Notes: generated from the sequence alone by a model not told the origin. Counted from the first letter of the stretch, positions 21,630 through 31,090 are shown. The stretch is DNA of 64,000 nt from Bradyrhizobium sp. RD5-C2 (GCF_019972155.1 NZ_BOVL01000057.1:1-64000), one strand, 5' to 3'. A program made the numbers and translations.

Positions 21630-23156
21630 CTATCTGATCGAGCCCTTGAACTTGTCGATGTCGGGCGAGGGGCGTGCGGGAAACAGCCGTGCGGTCGAGG
21701 AGTTATCGAGCCGGCGCTTGCATTTCGCCTCGTCGTCGCTGTCTTCGGTGCCATCCTTCCCGGTGCGCTTTTTGGCAAAGGCATCGTCCTGCCGGTTGAC
21801 GATCAGCATCGCATGGTCGCGCTCGAGCGTATCCGGATTCTTGCGCTGCTCGTCGGAGCGGAACGCGCCGCCGACCATCTTGCCCGTCATCTCGTAGTCG
21901 CAGCCGGCCTTCCAGTCGCCCTGGTCCCACTTCCATCCGACAGCCTTCAGCGTGCCGTCTTTCTCTGCGGTGACCTTGATGATGGCGTTATAGGCCAGCC
22001 AGACGCCGGCGAGCCCGCTGCGCTTGTCGTCAAAGCCTTCGAGCAGCGCCAGGCGTTCGCGCTGCAAGCCGTTGACGTGATCGCGCGCATCGACGGTGAA
22101 GTGGACCTGCGAGCTCTGCTTGTTCCAGGCCGGATGCAGGAATTCCGGGAATTGTTCGGTCTGGCTCTTCACCCAGTTGCGCTGGTCGTCGATCAGCGCG
22201 CGCCGCGTCGCTTCGTCGAGCCGCGGCTGCAACGCCTTCCAGGCGCGGTTCAGCCGCTGGTCGTTGGCGGCGAGATCAGGATCGGCGCAGATCTCCTCGT
22301 CGGTCGCGGTCTCGGGCCTGCTGCAGTCGAAGGTCGGCGCGACGAACGCGGTGTCGGCCTTGTCGGGTGCCGCATTCTTGCCGGCGGCAAAATAGCTGCC
22401 GGTGACCTGCCACATCGACGAGCAGTCGTTGAGCCCGCCAAACTCCTCGTCATCGATGCTGCCGACGATCCGCAACGTCTCGCCCTGGCGGCGGAGTTTT
22501 ATGGTTGGCGGCTTGCTTGCGGCGGCCCTGGCTTCGGTCTTGGGCTTGTCGGCCGCTGTCTCCGCCTCGATCACCACCGGGCCGAAGAGCCAGCCGGTCC
22601 CCGAGGGCTTCAGATCGGCGGTGAGCTTGCAGGTTCGCCGGCGGTCGCCGCCATAGTCGCCGCGCAGATCGGCGGCGAGGCGATAGGCGCCGCCCTCAGT
22701 CGGTGTCAGCGTGATACTGCCGAAGGCATTGACCCAGTTGCCCGACATGCCCGGACGGCCGGATGCCAGCCCGCCAAGCGCAGCCGCGCGGCGGCGCAAG
22801 GCTGCGGCAAAACCAGCCTTCAGCTCGTCCTCATCGGTTTCGGTGAGCACGTCCGCGGCGTCGATGATCATCTCGTTGAACCAGGCCTGGTCGCGCTTCA
22901 ACAGCGGCTTGACGTTGGCCGGTAGCCTGCCGAGCGCCGCGTCGAACGCCTTGTCGATCTGCGCAACGAGCTTGTCGTAGCCGGCCTTCCTGCAGTCGGC
23001 AGTCTTGATCCTGTTATCGCCGCCATCGCCGCACAGGCTGATCGCGGTCGGCGCGCTGCTCGATGCGCGCAGGAAATCGTCCATCGCAAGAGACGGCCCG
23101 GAGGCGAGGACCGAGATGGCCGCGACGGCGGCCGCAAGCCGTGGGGAGCAAGGCAT
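21630..23156 (-). CDS. exported protein with a LprI-type (DUF1311) domain
   Basis: 508 residues from ATG 23156, giving a signal peptide (MPCSPRLAAAVAAISVLASG, cleavage after SLA near residue 24); a TTG at 23171 is weaker. A LprI-like domain with the pattern FDCSRPETATDEEICADPDLAANDQRLNRAW sits near residues 275-305 and continues DDQRNWVKSQTE. The LprI/DUF1311 motif occurs in secreted lysozyme-inhibitor-like proteins. Flanking regions (an N-terminal Cys-containing segment CGDGGDNRIKTADCRKAGY with its own DUF1311-like look, and a C-terminal beta domain) are not recognised. Probably periplasmic; lysozyme inhibition is only a family-level possibility. Confidence 0.72.
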   Translation of the reverse strand: MPCSPRLAAAVAAISVLASGPSLAMDDFLRASSSAPTAISLCGDGGDNRIKTADCRKAGYDKLVAQIDKAFDAALGRLPANVKPLLKRDQAWFNEMIIDAADVLTETDEDELKAGFAAALRRRAAALGGLASGRPGMSGNWVNAFGSITLTPTEGGAYRLAADLRGDYGGDRRRTCKLTADLKPSGTGWLFGPVVIEAETAADKPKTEARAAASKPPTIKLRRQGETLRIVGSIDDEEFGGLNDCSSMWQVTGSYFAAGKNAAPDKADTAFVAPTFDCSRPETATDEEICADPDLAANDQRLNRAWKALQPRLDEATRRALIDDQRNWVKSQTEQFPEFLHPAWNKQSSQVHFTVDARDHVNGLQRERLALLEGFDDKRSGLAGVWLAYNAIIKVTAEKDGTLKAVGWKWDQGDWKAGCDYEMTGKMVGGAFRSDEQRKNPDTLERDHAMLIVNRQDDAFAKKRTGKDGTEDSDDEAKCKRRLDNSSTARLFPARPSPDIDKFKGSIR

Positions 23157-23223
23157 CGACGTCACCCGCAAGGCCGCGACATGCGGCCCTTGCGGCTTGG
23201 GTCGCGCAGCGCCTGCGCCGGGT

Positions 23224-23772
23224 TCAAAATGTCGGCGGCGTGCAGGCCGAAATCACCTCGCACGGCTTGGCGCCGATGCAGCGGAAGCGGTGCGGGCGGC
23301 GGCTTTCGAAGTAGTAGGCGTCGCCGGCGTTGAGCACCCGCCGCTCGTCGTCGACGGTGACCTCGAGCCGGCCCGAGACCACGATGCCGCCTTCCTCGCC
23401 TTCATGCACCAGCGGCACCCGGCCGGTGTCGCTGCCGGGCTCGTAGCGCTCTTTCAGGATCTGCAACGCACGTCCGAACAGGCTGTCGCCGATCTGGAGG
23501 TAGGAGATCGGCTTCTTGCCGATCTCGGTCAGCTCGTCGGCGCGGTAGAAGGCCTTGCGCGGCCGCTCCGGCTCGATCGCGAAGAATTCTGCGAGCCCCA
23601 TCGGGATGCCGTCGAGGATGCGCTTGAGCGCGCCGACCGACGGGTTCATCTGGTTGGATTCGATTAGCGAAATCGTCGAATTGGTGACGCCGGAGCGCTT
23701 GGCGAGCTCGCGCTGCGACAGCTTGTGCCGCGCGCGGATGAATCGCAGCCGTCCGCCGATATCGACGCTCAT
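23224..23772 (-). CDS. XRE-cupin transcription regulator (PuuR-like)
   Basis: 182 residues: an N-terminal lambda-repressor-type helix-turn-helix (about residues 6-60: IRARHKLSQRELAKRSGVTNSTISLIESNQ) and a C-terminal cupin domain (about 105-175, with EGEEGGIVVSGRLEVTVDDE and GDAYYFESRRPHRF). PuuR, the best known relative, represses polyamine catabolism and senses putrescine. The start at ATG 23772 fits the HTH exactly. It is divergent from an omega-aminotransferase gene, with D-amino acid dehydrogenase beyond, so it likely controls amine or amino-acid catabolism. The 148-bp gap contains a spaced inverted pair CAACAAG (23826) / CTTGTTG (23863), a weak operator candidate. Confidence 0.88.
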   Translation of the reverse strand: MSVDIGGRLRFIRARHKLSQRELAKRSGVTNSTISLIESNQMNPSVGALKRILDGIPMGLAEFFAIEPERPRKAFYRADELTEIGKKPISYLQIGDSLFGRALQILKERYEPGSDTGRVPLVHEGEEGGIVVSGRLEVTVDDERRVLNAGDAYYFESRRPHRFRCIGAKPCEVISACTPPTF

Positions 23773-23920
23773 CACAAATCCCTGTTGCAGGTGTTGCGGA
23801 TCGAACAAATCTTGGCAGAGCGCCCCAACAAGATCAATGGCTTGCGCTGCGACAGAAAAGGACTTGTTGAGTGCCCTGAAGAGTGGTCCGACTACGCATC
23901 CCCAGCCCATGGAGTGCGCC

Positions 23921-25249
23921 GTGACCGTTCATCAGATTCCGAACACCATCAAGACAGATTCGTTCTGGATGCCCTTCACGGCCAACCGGCAGTTCAAGAA
24001 AGCGCCGCGGCTGTTCTCCTCCGCCAAGGGCATGTACTACACCTCGGTCGACGGCCGGCAGGTGATCGACGGCTCCGCCGGTCTCTGGTGCGTCAACGCC
24101 GGCCATGGCCGCCCGCAGATCGCGGCTGCCGTCGAGCGCCAGCTGTCCACGCTGGACTTCGCGCCCTCGTTCAACATGGGCCACCCGCTGGCGTTCGATT
24201 TCGCCGAGCGCCTCGCCGAGATCGCCCCGAAGGGGCTGGATCGGATCTTCTTCACCAATTCGGGCTCTGAATCGGTCGATACCGCGCTGAAGATCGCGCT
24301 GGCCTATCATCGCGCCAACGGGCAGGGGACCCGCACCCGCCTGATCGGCCGCGAGCGTGGCTATCACGGCGTCGGCTTCGGCGGTCTGTCGGTCGGCGGC
24401 ATGGTCGCCAACCGCCGCCAGTTCGCGACCCATCTGCCGGGTGTCGACCACATCCGTCACACCCATGATCTCGCCCGCAACGCCTTCGCCAAGGACCAGC
24501 CGGACCATGGCGCCGAGCTCGCCGACGACGTCGAGCGGATGGTCGCGCTGCATGGCGCCGACACCATCGCCGCCGTGATCGTCGAGCCGGTGCCCGGTTC
24601 GACCGCGGTGCTGCCGGCGCCGAAGGGCTATCTGCAGCGCCTGCGCGAGCTCTGCACCAAGCACGGCATCCTGCTGATCTTCGACGAGGTCATCACCGGC
24701 TTCGGCCGCCTCGGCACACCGTTCGCCGCCAACTTCTACGGCGTCACGCCGGACATGATGACGACCGCCAAGGGCATCACCAACGGTACCGTGCCGTGCG
24801 GCGCGGTGTTCGCCAGCCGCCAGGTCCATGACGGGCTGATGGTCGGCCCGGACAACGCCATGGAGCTGTTCCACGGCTACACCTATTCGGCGCATCCGGT
24901 GGCCTGCGCGGCGGGTCTTGCCACGCTCGACATCTACAAGGACGAGGGTCTCCTGACTCGCGGCGCCTCGCTCTCCGACTACTGGCGCGATGGCCTGCAT
25001 TCGCTGAAGGGTCTGCCGAACGTCGTCGACATCCGCAATCAGGGCCTGATGGGCGCGGTCGAGCTCGCGCCGCGCGATGGTGCCGTCGGCGCGCGTGGCT
25101 ACGACGTCATGGTCGATTGCTTCAACCGCGGCCTCTACTTCCGCATGAGCGGCGATTCGCTCGCGCTGTCGCCGCCCTTGATCGTCGAGAAGTCGCATAT
25201 CGACGATATCGTCTCGATCCTCGGCGACGCCATCAAGCGCGTGGCCTGA
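23921..25249 (+). CDS. omega-amino acid--pyruvate aminotransferase (class III)
   Basis: 442 residues from GTG 23921, chosen because GGAG lies seven bases upstream; an ATG at 23909 would add four residues. Class III PLP aminotransferase with the family start MPFTANRQFKKAPRLF, cofactor motif GSESVDTALKIA, Asp255 (IFDEVITGFGR) holding the pyridine nitrogen and Schiff-base Lys284 (TTAKGITNG). This subfamily transfers amino groups from beta-alanine, putrescine-like amines or other omega-amino acids to pyruvate, giving alanine. The XRE-cupin regulator upstream and D-amino acid dehydrogenase downstream (106 bp) suggest a small amine/alanine catabolic unit. Confidence 0.93.
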   Translation: MTVHQIPNTIKTDSFWMPFTANRQFKKAPRLFSSAKGMYYTSVDGRQVIDGSAGLWCVNAGHGRPQIAAAVERQLSTLDFAPSFNMGHPLAFDFAERLAEIAPKGLDRIFFTNSGSESVDTALKIALAYHRANGQGTRTRLIGRERGYHGVGFGGLSVGGMVANRRQFATHLPGVDHIRHTHDLARNAFAKDQPDHGAELADDVERMVALHGADTIAAVIVEPVPGSTAVLPAPKGYLQRLRELCTKHGILLIFDEVITGFGRLGTPFAANFYGVTPDMMTTAKGITNGTVPCGAVFASRQVHDGLMVGPDNAMELFHGYTYSAHPVACAAGLATLDIYKDEGLLTRGASLSDYWRDGLHSLKGLPNVVDIRNQGLMGAVELAPRDGAVGARGYDVMVDCFNRGLYFRMSGDSLALSPPLIVEKSHIDDIVSILGDAIKRVA

Positions 25250-25355
25250 TACTTGCTGGCTAATCGTTAGCTAGCTCTACAAATTGCTGTCGCCGTTGCG
25301 AAGCAGAGTAGTTTCGCAGCGGCGATTGCGTTTTCGCTGCAGGATGTGAGGAAAA

Positions 25356-26621
25356 GTGAAGGTCCTTGTTCTCGGCAGTGGCGTGATCGGCGTCACCTCG
25401 GCCTATTATCTTGCGCGCGCCGGCCATGAGGTGACGGTGATCGACCGTCAGCCGAAGCCTGCGCTTGAAACCTCCTTTGCCAATGCCGGCGAGGTGTCGC
25501 CGGGCTATTCGTCGCCCTGGGCCGGACCCGGCGTGCCGGTGAAAGCGGTGAAGTGGCTCTTGATGAAGCACGGCCCGCTGGTGATCCGCCCGAAGCTCGA
25601 TCCCGTGATGTGGCTGTGGCTGCTGAAGATGCTGCGCAACTGCACCACGTCGCGCTACGCGGTGAACAAGAGCCGGATGATCCCGATCGCGGAATACAGC
25701 CGCGACTGCCTGCAGGCGCTGCGCAGCGAGATCGGCATCCGCTACGACGAGCGCGCGCAGGGCACCTTGCAGCTGTTTCGCGAGCAGGCCCAGCTCGACC
25801 ACACCGGCGACGACATCGCGGTGCTGAAGCAATACGGCGTGCCGTTCGAGGTGCTGGACCGCGAGGGCTGCATCAAGGCCGAGCCGGCGCTGGCCGGCGT
25901 CAAGCAGAAATTCGCCGGCGGGCTTCGGTTGCCGCATGACGAGACCGGCGATTGCCACATGTTCACGCAGGCCTTAGCGCTGGAAGCCGAGAAGATCGGC
26001 GTGCGCTTCAACTTCAATGTCGGCATCGACGGCCTGAACGCGGATGCTACCCGCATCACCGGCGTTGCGACCAGCGCCGGCCTGATGACTGCGGACGCCT
26101 ATGTCCTCGCACTCGGCAGCTATTCGCCGCATCTGGTGCGGCCGCTCGGCATCTCGCTGCCGGTCTATCCGGTGAAGGGCTATTCGATCACGGTGCCGAT
26201 CAAGGACGCGTCCGGCGCACCGGAATCGACCGTGATGGATGAGAGCTACAAGGTCGCGATCACGCGGCTCGGCGACCGCATCCGGGTCGGCGGCACCGCC
26301 GAGATCTCGGGCTATTCGACCAAGCTCTACGACGCGCGGCGCGCGACGCTGGACCATTCGCTGACCGATCTGTTTCCGCGCGGCGGCGATCTTGCAAAGG
26401 CCACCTTCTGGTGCGGCCTGCGCCCGATGACGCCGGACGGCCCCCCGGTGATCGGCGCGACGCGGTTTGCCAACCTGCACCTCAACACCGGCCACGGCAC
26501 GCTCGGCTGGACCATGGCCTGCGGCTCGGGCCGGGTGCTGGCCGACATGCTCTCCGGCAAGAAGCCCGAGATCGACACCAAGGAGCTGTCGATCACCCGC
26601 TACGATCACCGCTTCGGGTAG
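25356..26621 (+). CDS. dadA: D-amino acid dehydrogenase small subunit (DadA-type)
   Basis: 421 residues. FAD-binding GxGxxG motif at the N terminus (VLGSGVIGVTSAYYLARAG, Gly7-Gly12, with the following Glu/Asp in VTVIDR). The ETSFANAGEVSPGYSSPWAGPG and C-terminal LNTGHGTLGWTMACGSG segments are characteristic of DadA. DadA oxidises D-amino acids, mainly D-alanine, to keto acids and passes electrons to the membrane quinone pool. It follows the omega-transaminase gene that makes alanine, and no alanine racemase (dadX) is present nearby, so flow from L- to D-alanine would need a racemase elsewhere. The gene is complete. Confidence 0.92.
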   Translation: MKVLVLGSGVIGVTSAYYLARAGHEVTVIDRQPKPALETSFANAGEVSPGYSSPWAGPGVPVKAVKWLLMKHGPLVIRPKLDPVMWLWLLKMLRNCTTSRYAVNKSRMIPIAEYSRDCLQALRSEIGIRYDERAQGTLQLFREQAQLDHTGDDIAVLKQYGVPFEVLDREGCIKAEPALAGVKQKFAGGLRLPHDETGDCHMFTQALALEAEKIGVRFNFNVGIDGLNADATRITGVATSAGLMTADAYVLALGSYSPHLVRPLGISLPVYPVKGYSITVPIKDASGAPESTVMDESYKVAITRLGDRIRVGGTAEISGYSTKLYDARRATLDHSLTDLFPRGGDLAKATFWCGLRPMTPDGPPVIGATRFANLHLNTGHGTLGWTMACGSGRVLADMLSGKKPEIDTKELSITRYDHRFG

Positions 26622-26644
26622 GTCTCGTCGTCGCACGCGAAAGG

Positions 26645-29600
26645 CTATTCGGCGGCGTTCTTCAACGGCGGTTCGGCATCGTCGTCCCGCTTGGTCGCCG
26701 TCCAGTTCGAAAGCGCGTTCGAGAATCTGTCGAGATAAAGGTAGACCACCGGGGTCGTGAACAGCGTGAGCGCCTGGCTCACGATCAGGCCGCCGACCAT
26801 CGCATAGCCGAGCGGCTGACGGATTTCCGACCCCGTTCCGGTGCCCAGCATAAGCGGGACGCCGCCGAGCAGGGCGGCCATCGTCGTCATCATGATCGGG
26901 CGGAAACGCAGCAGCGCCGCCTTCCGGATCGATTCACGCGGCGACAGATGCTCCTCGCGTTCGGCGGCGATCGCGAAATCGACCATCATGATGCCGTTCT
27001 TCTTCACGATCCCGATCAGGAGGATGATGCCGATCAGCGCGATCAGGCTGAAGTCGAACCCGAACGCCATCAGGATCGCCAGCGCGCCGACACCGGCCGA
27101 CGGCAACGTGGAGAGGATCGTGAGCGGATGGATGTAGCTTTCGTAGAGCATGCCGAGGATCAGATAGACCACGACCAGCGCGGCCAGGATCAGCAGCGGC
27201 ACTGAGCTCAGTGACTGCTGGAAGGCCTGCGCGGTGCCCTGGAAGCTCGAGCTGAGCGTGGCCGGCGCCCCCAGATTGGCGACGGCGTCCTGGATGGCGT
27301 CGGTGGCCTGGCCGAGCGCGACCCCTTGCGCGAGGTTGAAGCTGATCGTGGTTGCGGGAAACTGCCCCTGGTGGGCGATCGCGAGCGGACGCACCGGAAC
27401 CGTCGTCCACTTGCAGAACACCGAGAGCGGCACTTCGTCGCCCGTCGTCGGTGACCTGATGTAGAGCTTGTTGAGCGTGTCGAGCTTGCCCTGCAGTTCG
27501 GGGAGGATCTCCAGGATAACGTGATAGCTGTTGAGCTGGGTGAAGTATTGCGTCACCTGGCGCTGGCCGAACGCGTCATACAGCGTGTCGTCGATCAGCT
27601 GCGGCTGGATGCCGTAGCGCGACGCGGTGTCGCGATCGATGGTCATCGTCACCGTCGTTCCCTCGGTCTGCTGGTCGGTGGCGACGTCGCGCAGTTGGGG
27701 CAGGGTCTTCATGCTGGCCAGGATCTTCGGCGCCCATTGGTTCAGCTCGGCGAGATTCGCATCCTGCAGCGTGTATTCGAACTGCGTGCGCGTGGCGCGG
27801 CCGCCGAGCCGGACGTCCTGCGAAGCTTGCATGTAGAGCCGTGCTCCCTCGACCGCCTCGAGCTTCGGCCGCAGCCGCGCAATGATCTGCTGTGCATCCG
27901 CGTTGCGCTCCTCGTGCGGCTTCAGCGTGATGTACATGCGGCCGGAATTCAGCGCGGTGCCGCCGCCGCCGATGAACTCGGCCATGCTGTCGACCGCAGG
28001 GTCAGCCCGGACGATCCGGCTGAGCTCCTCCTGATGCTGCTTCATGTCGGCAAACGAGATGTCCTGGGCCATCTCCGACACGGCGTTCAGGAAGCCGTTG
28101 TCCTGTTGCGGGAAGAATCCCTTCGGAATGATCACGAACAGATATACCGACAGCGCCACCGTCGCGAAGAAGATGCACAGCGTGGTCCGGCTCCAGCCGA
28201 GTGCCAGATCGAGCCCGCGCTCATAGCCATGCAGCATCCGCTCGAATGCCGCTTCGCTCCATTGGTAGAGCCGGCCGTGCCTGGTTTCGCCGTGCGCGCG
28301 CAGGAAGCGCGACGCCATCATCGGCGTCAGCGTCAGCGACACCACCAGCGAGACGAAGATCGCCATCGCGAGCGTCACCGCGAACTCGCGGAACAGCCGG
28401 CCGATGACACCCCCCATCAGCAGCAGCGGGATCAGCACCGCGACCAATGAAATGCTGATCGACAGGATCGTGAATCCGATCTCGCCGGCGCCTCGGAGGG
28501 CCGCGGCAAGCGGCCGCTCGCCCTGCTCGACGTAGCGCGTGATGTTCTCCAGCATGACGATGGCGTCGTCGACCACGAAGCCGACCGCAATCGTCAGCGC
28601 CATCAGCGACAGATTGTCGAGCGTATAGCCGAACACCCACATCAGCGCGCAGGCGCCGAGCAGCGCGAGCGGCACGGTGACGGCAGGAATCACCGTGGCC
28701 CAGAAGCTGCGCAGGAAGATGAAGATCACCATGACGACCAGAACGATGGTGATCAGCAGCGTGATCTGCACGTCCTCGACGGCGGCGCGGATGGTCAATG
28801 TCCTGTCGCTGATGATCTTGATCTTGATCGCGGGCGGAATGGCGGCAATCAGTCTCGGAAGCTGCGCCTTGATCCTGTCGACCGTGCCGATGACGTTGGC
28901 GCCGGGTTGCTTGAAGATGACGAGGAAGACGCCGCGCTTGCCGTCTGCCCAGGCCGCCTGCTTCATGTCTTCCGGCCCGGCGACGGCCCGGCCGATGTCG
29001 CGAATCCGCAGTGGACCGCCGTTGCGGTAGGCGACGATGACGTCATTCCAGTCGTTGGCATCCGGGAGCTGATCGTTGGCGTAGATCGTGTAGGCGCGGC
29101 TCGCGCCGTCGATGTTGCCCTTCGGGCTGTCGACCGTCGTGATGGCGATCTGGCTGCGGATGTCTTCCAGCGAGAGCCCCTTGGCGACCAGCTTGGCGGG
29201 ATCGATCTGCACGCGGATCGCGGGCTTCTGCTGTCCGCCGATGAACACCTGGGCGACGCCTGAAATCTGGCTGATCTGCTGCCCGAGCTGGGCGTCGACC
29301 GCATCGCTCACCCGGATCAGCGGCAAGGTGTCCGAGGTCGCCGACAGCAGCAGGATCGGCGAGTCGGCCGGGTTGACCTTGCGATAGGTCGGCGGCGACG
29401 GCAGGTTCTTGGGCAGCTGGCCGCCGGCGGCATTGATTGCGGCCTGGATGTCGTTGGCGGCGCCGTCGATGTTGCGGTTCAGATCGAACTGGATGGTGAC
29501 CGCGGTCGACCCGAGCGAGCTCGTCGAGGTCATCTGGGCGATGCCGGGAATCTGCGCGAACTGCCGCTCCAGCGGCTGCGCCACCGAGGAGGCCATGGTT

Positions 29601-29776
29601 TCGGGGCTGGCGCCGGGCAGGCTTGCGGAGATCTGGATGGTCGGAAAGTCGACCTGCGGCAGCGGTGCGACCGGCAGCAATGGATAGGCGACCATGCCGA
29701 CGAACAGAATGCCGGCCATCAGCAGCGAGGTGCCAATAGGGTAGCGGATAAACGGAGATGAGATGCTCTCGTTCAT
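26645..29776 (-). CDS. RND efflux permease (MdtB/MdtC-type, HAE1 family), no adaptor gene nearby
   Basis: 1043 residues from ATG 29776 (MNESISSPFIRYPIGTSLLMAG). It has the full RND topology: 12 membrane helices in two halves of 1+5, each with a large periplasmic loop. Proton-relay residues are present: Asp-Asp in helix 4 (GFVVDDAIVMLEN, near residue 405) and Lys in helix 10 (GIVKKNGIMMVDFAI). Sequence style matches MdtB/MdtC multidrug pumps, which work with the MdtA adaptor and an outer membrane channel. Neither partner is encoded beside it: downstream is dadA (convergent), upstream 476 bp of noncoding DNA and an unrelated gene. It must borrow partners from elsewhere. The substrate is unknown. 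Confidence 0.92.
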   Translation of the reverse strand: MNESISSPFIRYPIGTSLLMAGILFVGMVAYPLLPVAPLPQVDFPTIQISASLPGASPETMASSVAQPLERQFAQIPGIAQMTSTSSLGSTAVTIQFDLNRNIDGAANDIQAAINAAGGQLPKNLPSPPTYRKVNPADSPILLLSATSDTLPLIRVSDAVDAQLGQQISQISGVAQVFIGGQQKPAIRVQIDPAKLVAKGLSLEDIRSQIAITTVDSPKGNIDGASRAYTIYANDQLPDANDWNDVIVAYRNGGPLRIRDIGRAVAGPEDMKQAAWADGKRGVFLVIFKQPGANVIGTVDRIKAQLPRLIAAIPPAIKIKIISDRTLTIRAAVEDVQITLLITIVLVVMVIFIFLRSFWATVIPAVTVPLALLGACALMWVFGYTLDNLSLMALTIAVGFVVDDAIVMLENITRYVEQGERPLAAALRGAGEIGFTILSISISLVAVLIPLLLMGGVIGRLFREFAVTLAMAIFVSLVVSLTLTPMMASRFLRAHGETRHGRLYQWSEAAFERMLHGYERGLDLALGWSRTTLCIFFATVALSVYLFVIIPKGFFPQQDNGFLNAVSEMAQDISFADMKQHQEELSRIVRADPAVDSMAEFIGGGGTALNSGRMYITLKPHEERNADAQQIIARLRPKLEAVEGARLYMQASQDVRLGGRATRTQFEYTLQDANLAELNQWAPKILASMKTLPQLRDVATDQQTEGTTVTMTIDRDTASRYGIQPQLIDDTLYDAFGQRQVTQYFTQLNSYHVILEILPELQGKLDTLNKLYIRSPTTGDEVPLSVFCKWTTVPVRPLAIAHQGQFPATTISFNLAQGVALGQATDAIQDAVANLGAPATLSSSFQGTAQAFQQSLSSVPLLILAALVVVYLILGMLYESYIHPLTILSTLPSAGVGALAILMAFGFDFSLIALIGIILLIGIVKKNGIMMVDFAIAAEREEHLSPRESIRKAALLRFRPIMMTTMAALLGGVPLMLGTGTGSEIRQPLGYAMVGGLIVSQALTLFTTPVVYLYLDRFSNALSNWTATKRDDDAEPPLKNAAE

Positions 29777-30252
29777 TTCTACAATCCAAATGAACGGCAG
29801 GCGCATCTTTTCCCGAATGCCGGGACTCGTGCTCGAAAAGTTCGAGCGCGAACGCGCGTTTCCTCGCCATGGCCAATCGGCAGATCGCGGAGTTCGCGTC
29901 TGCCTGTTTTTTGCCAGCATACTCATTCCCGGGGACGGCGCGCGAATGGAAACACCGGATCGCCCATTCGACCTTCGTTCAATGGCCGGAATTCGTGCGC
30001 CCAAAACGTGTCCTCCGCGCCAAGTATATCTGATTACGATATATTTGTGGCATGGGCTCGACCAGCGAGAAGCCCGGTGTCCCCACCGGCAGAATGGCGC
30101 GGGCTTATGCCGCTCATATGCCGCGGATCCCGCAGCGCTCTCGAATTCATATCCAGTCCTGAAGATATTGAGGCCCATGCAAACGTTCCCGCGGACGGCA
30201 GGCCGCTGAGGCTCGGCCGGACGCGCGAGAGCAAACGGGTACAGGTGATGTC
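29777..30252. other. 476-bp intergenic region, partly AT-rich, no gene seen
   Basis: Located between divergent genes (RND pump leftward, methyltransferase-like protein rightward). No open frame with a ribosome site and plausible composition was found. The right half contains an AT-rich inverted repeat (30025-30043, separate entry). The length is unusual for this compact window and could hold a small RNA or a long leader. Confidence 0.5.
30025..30043. promoter_or_regulatory. AT-rich inverted repeat, operator candidate
   Basis: TATATC-TGATTAC-GATATA: perfect 6-bp arms with a 7-bp spacer, in DNA that is otherwise GC-rich. It is 210 bp upstream of the rightward gene and 249 bp upstream of the RND pump start. 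The shape fits a dimeric repressor site, but no cognate regulator is adjacent. Confidence 0.35.
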
Positions 30253-30696
30253 ATGTCTTCGCTTCAGGTTTCCGCCGGTGACAGAATTATTGAACCGATG
30301 ATTGCGCTGGCCGGTTGTTCGACCCAGCAGCGCATCGTCGTGGTCGGCGCGAAGAGCACGGAATTGATGTTCGAATTGCACCGGCGCGGCTTTTCGCGCG
30401 CGGCGTCATCGGGAAATTGCGGTCGCCCGGCCGGTCAGTATGACGTCGCGCTGGTCGATTGGCGGCGGCGCACGCTTCTCGCACTCGAACCGTCGCTGGA
30501 CTGGTTGACGACCTTCCTTGATGCCCGCGCGGTGCTGGTGGTCTGGGTCGATGCGCAGAAGGCCTCGGCCAATCAGAGCCTGCGGGCGTCGCTGGAGCGG
30601 CGCGGTTTCGTCGTCGAGCAGGGCATCGTGCACGAATGCGGTTGTGCGCTGTCGGCTCGCCGATCGCAGGCTCATCCGCTGCGGCTGGCGGCCTGA
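30253..30696 (+). CDS. hypothetical protein with Rossmann/methyltransferase-like fold hints
   Basis: 147 residues, ATG 30253. The order of segments, a helix ending ALAGCSTQQ then RIVVVGAKSTELMFELHRRGF, YDVALVDW, and a later ARAVLVVWV strand, resembles a small class I methyltransferase core, but the glycine-rich SAM motif is reduced to VVVGAKS, so catalytic activity is doubtful. Several Cys cluster near the C terminus (HECGCALS). I recall short proteins of this kind in Bradyrhizobium without known function. It is followed by another small gene after 56 bp in the same direction. Confidence 0.6.
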   Translation: MSSLQVSAGDRIIEPMIALAGCSTQQRIVVVGAKSTELMFELHRRGFSRAASSGNCGRPAGQYDVALVDWRRRTLLALEPSLDWLTTFLDARAVLVVWVDAQKASANQSLRASLERRGFVVEQGIVHECGCALSARRSQAHPLRLAA

Positions 30697-30752
30697 CAGC
30701 GCTGCCTATTGTGCGCAACGGCGAACGTCGTTCGTCCTGAAAGGAAATTCCC

Positions 30753-30938
30753 ATGTCCAAGGTACGGCGCGCCGTCATTCGCGAATGGATGTTGCTGGCG
30801 CGCGAGAAACGGTCTTCCAGCGAGCAGGCAGCAGCCTTTGCCAAGGCTGCGCTGCAGCGCCACGGCCTGCCGCGCAGCCGGCGAACACCGCACATGATCA
30901 TCATGCGGTGGCTGAGCCCACGCACCGGACGTCCCTGA
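30753..30938 (+). CDS. small basic hypothetical protein
   Basis: 61 residues rich in Arg/Lys (MSKVRRAVIREWMLLAREKR at the start, RSRRTPHMIIMRW near the end). A ribosome site AAGGAAA lies eight bases before the ATG. A helical core (SSEQAAAFAKAALQRHGLP) is predicted by pattern. There is no membrane segment. It lies 56 bp after the methyltransferase-like gene, same strand. Function unknown; the charge would suit nucleic-acid or membrane-surface binding, but that is speculation. Confidence 0.55.
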   Translation: MSKVRRAVIREWMLLAREKRSSSEQAAAFAKAALQRHGLPRSRRTPHMIIMRWLSPRTGRP

Positions 30939-30972
30939 TTTCACTGCGGCGGTCGGCGATCGGCCTCGATGG

Positions 30973-31077
30973 CGTAGCCTGGATCAGCACCGCGATATCC
31001 GGGGCAGTTGGTCCCGCATGTCGCGGAGCCTGTCATCGGGCGCGCATTCGCGCGACCCGTTGGCTCATGCGGGCTAC
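30973..31077. repeat. extragenic palindromic repeat (GTAGCC type) containing the family B inner module
   Basis: The outer ends are inverted (GTAGCC at 30973, GGGCTAC ending 31077), and CCCGCATG (31013-31020) pairs with CATGCGGG (31066-31073). Between those arms lies GCGGAGCCTGTCATC-GGGCGCGC-ATTC-GCGCGACCCG-TTGGCTC, nearly the same module as in the repeat at 13481-13596 although the outer sequences differ. Noncoding, between a small gene and the TetR gene. Confidence 0.75.
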
Positions 31078-31090
31078 TTCACACCGCCGG

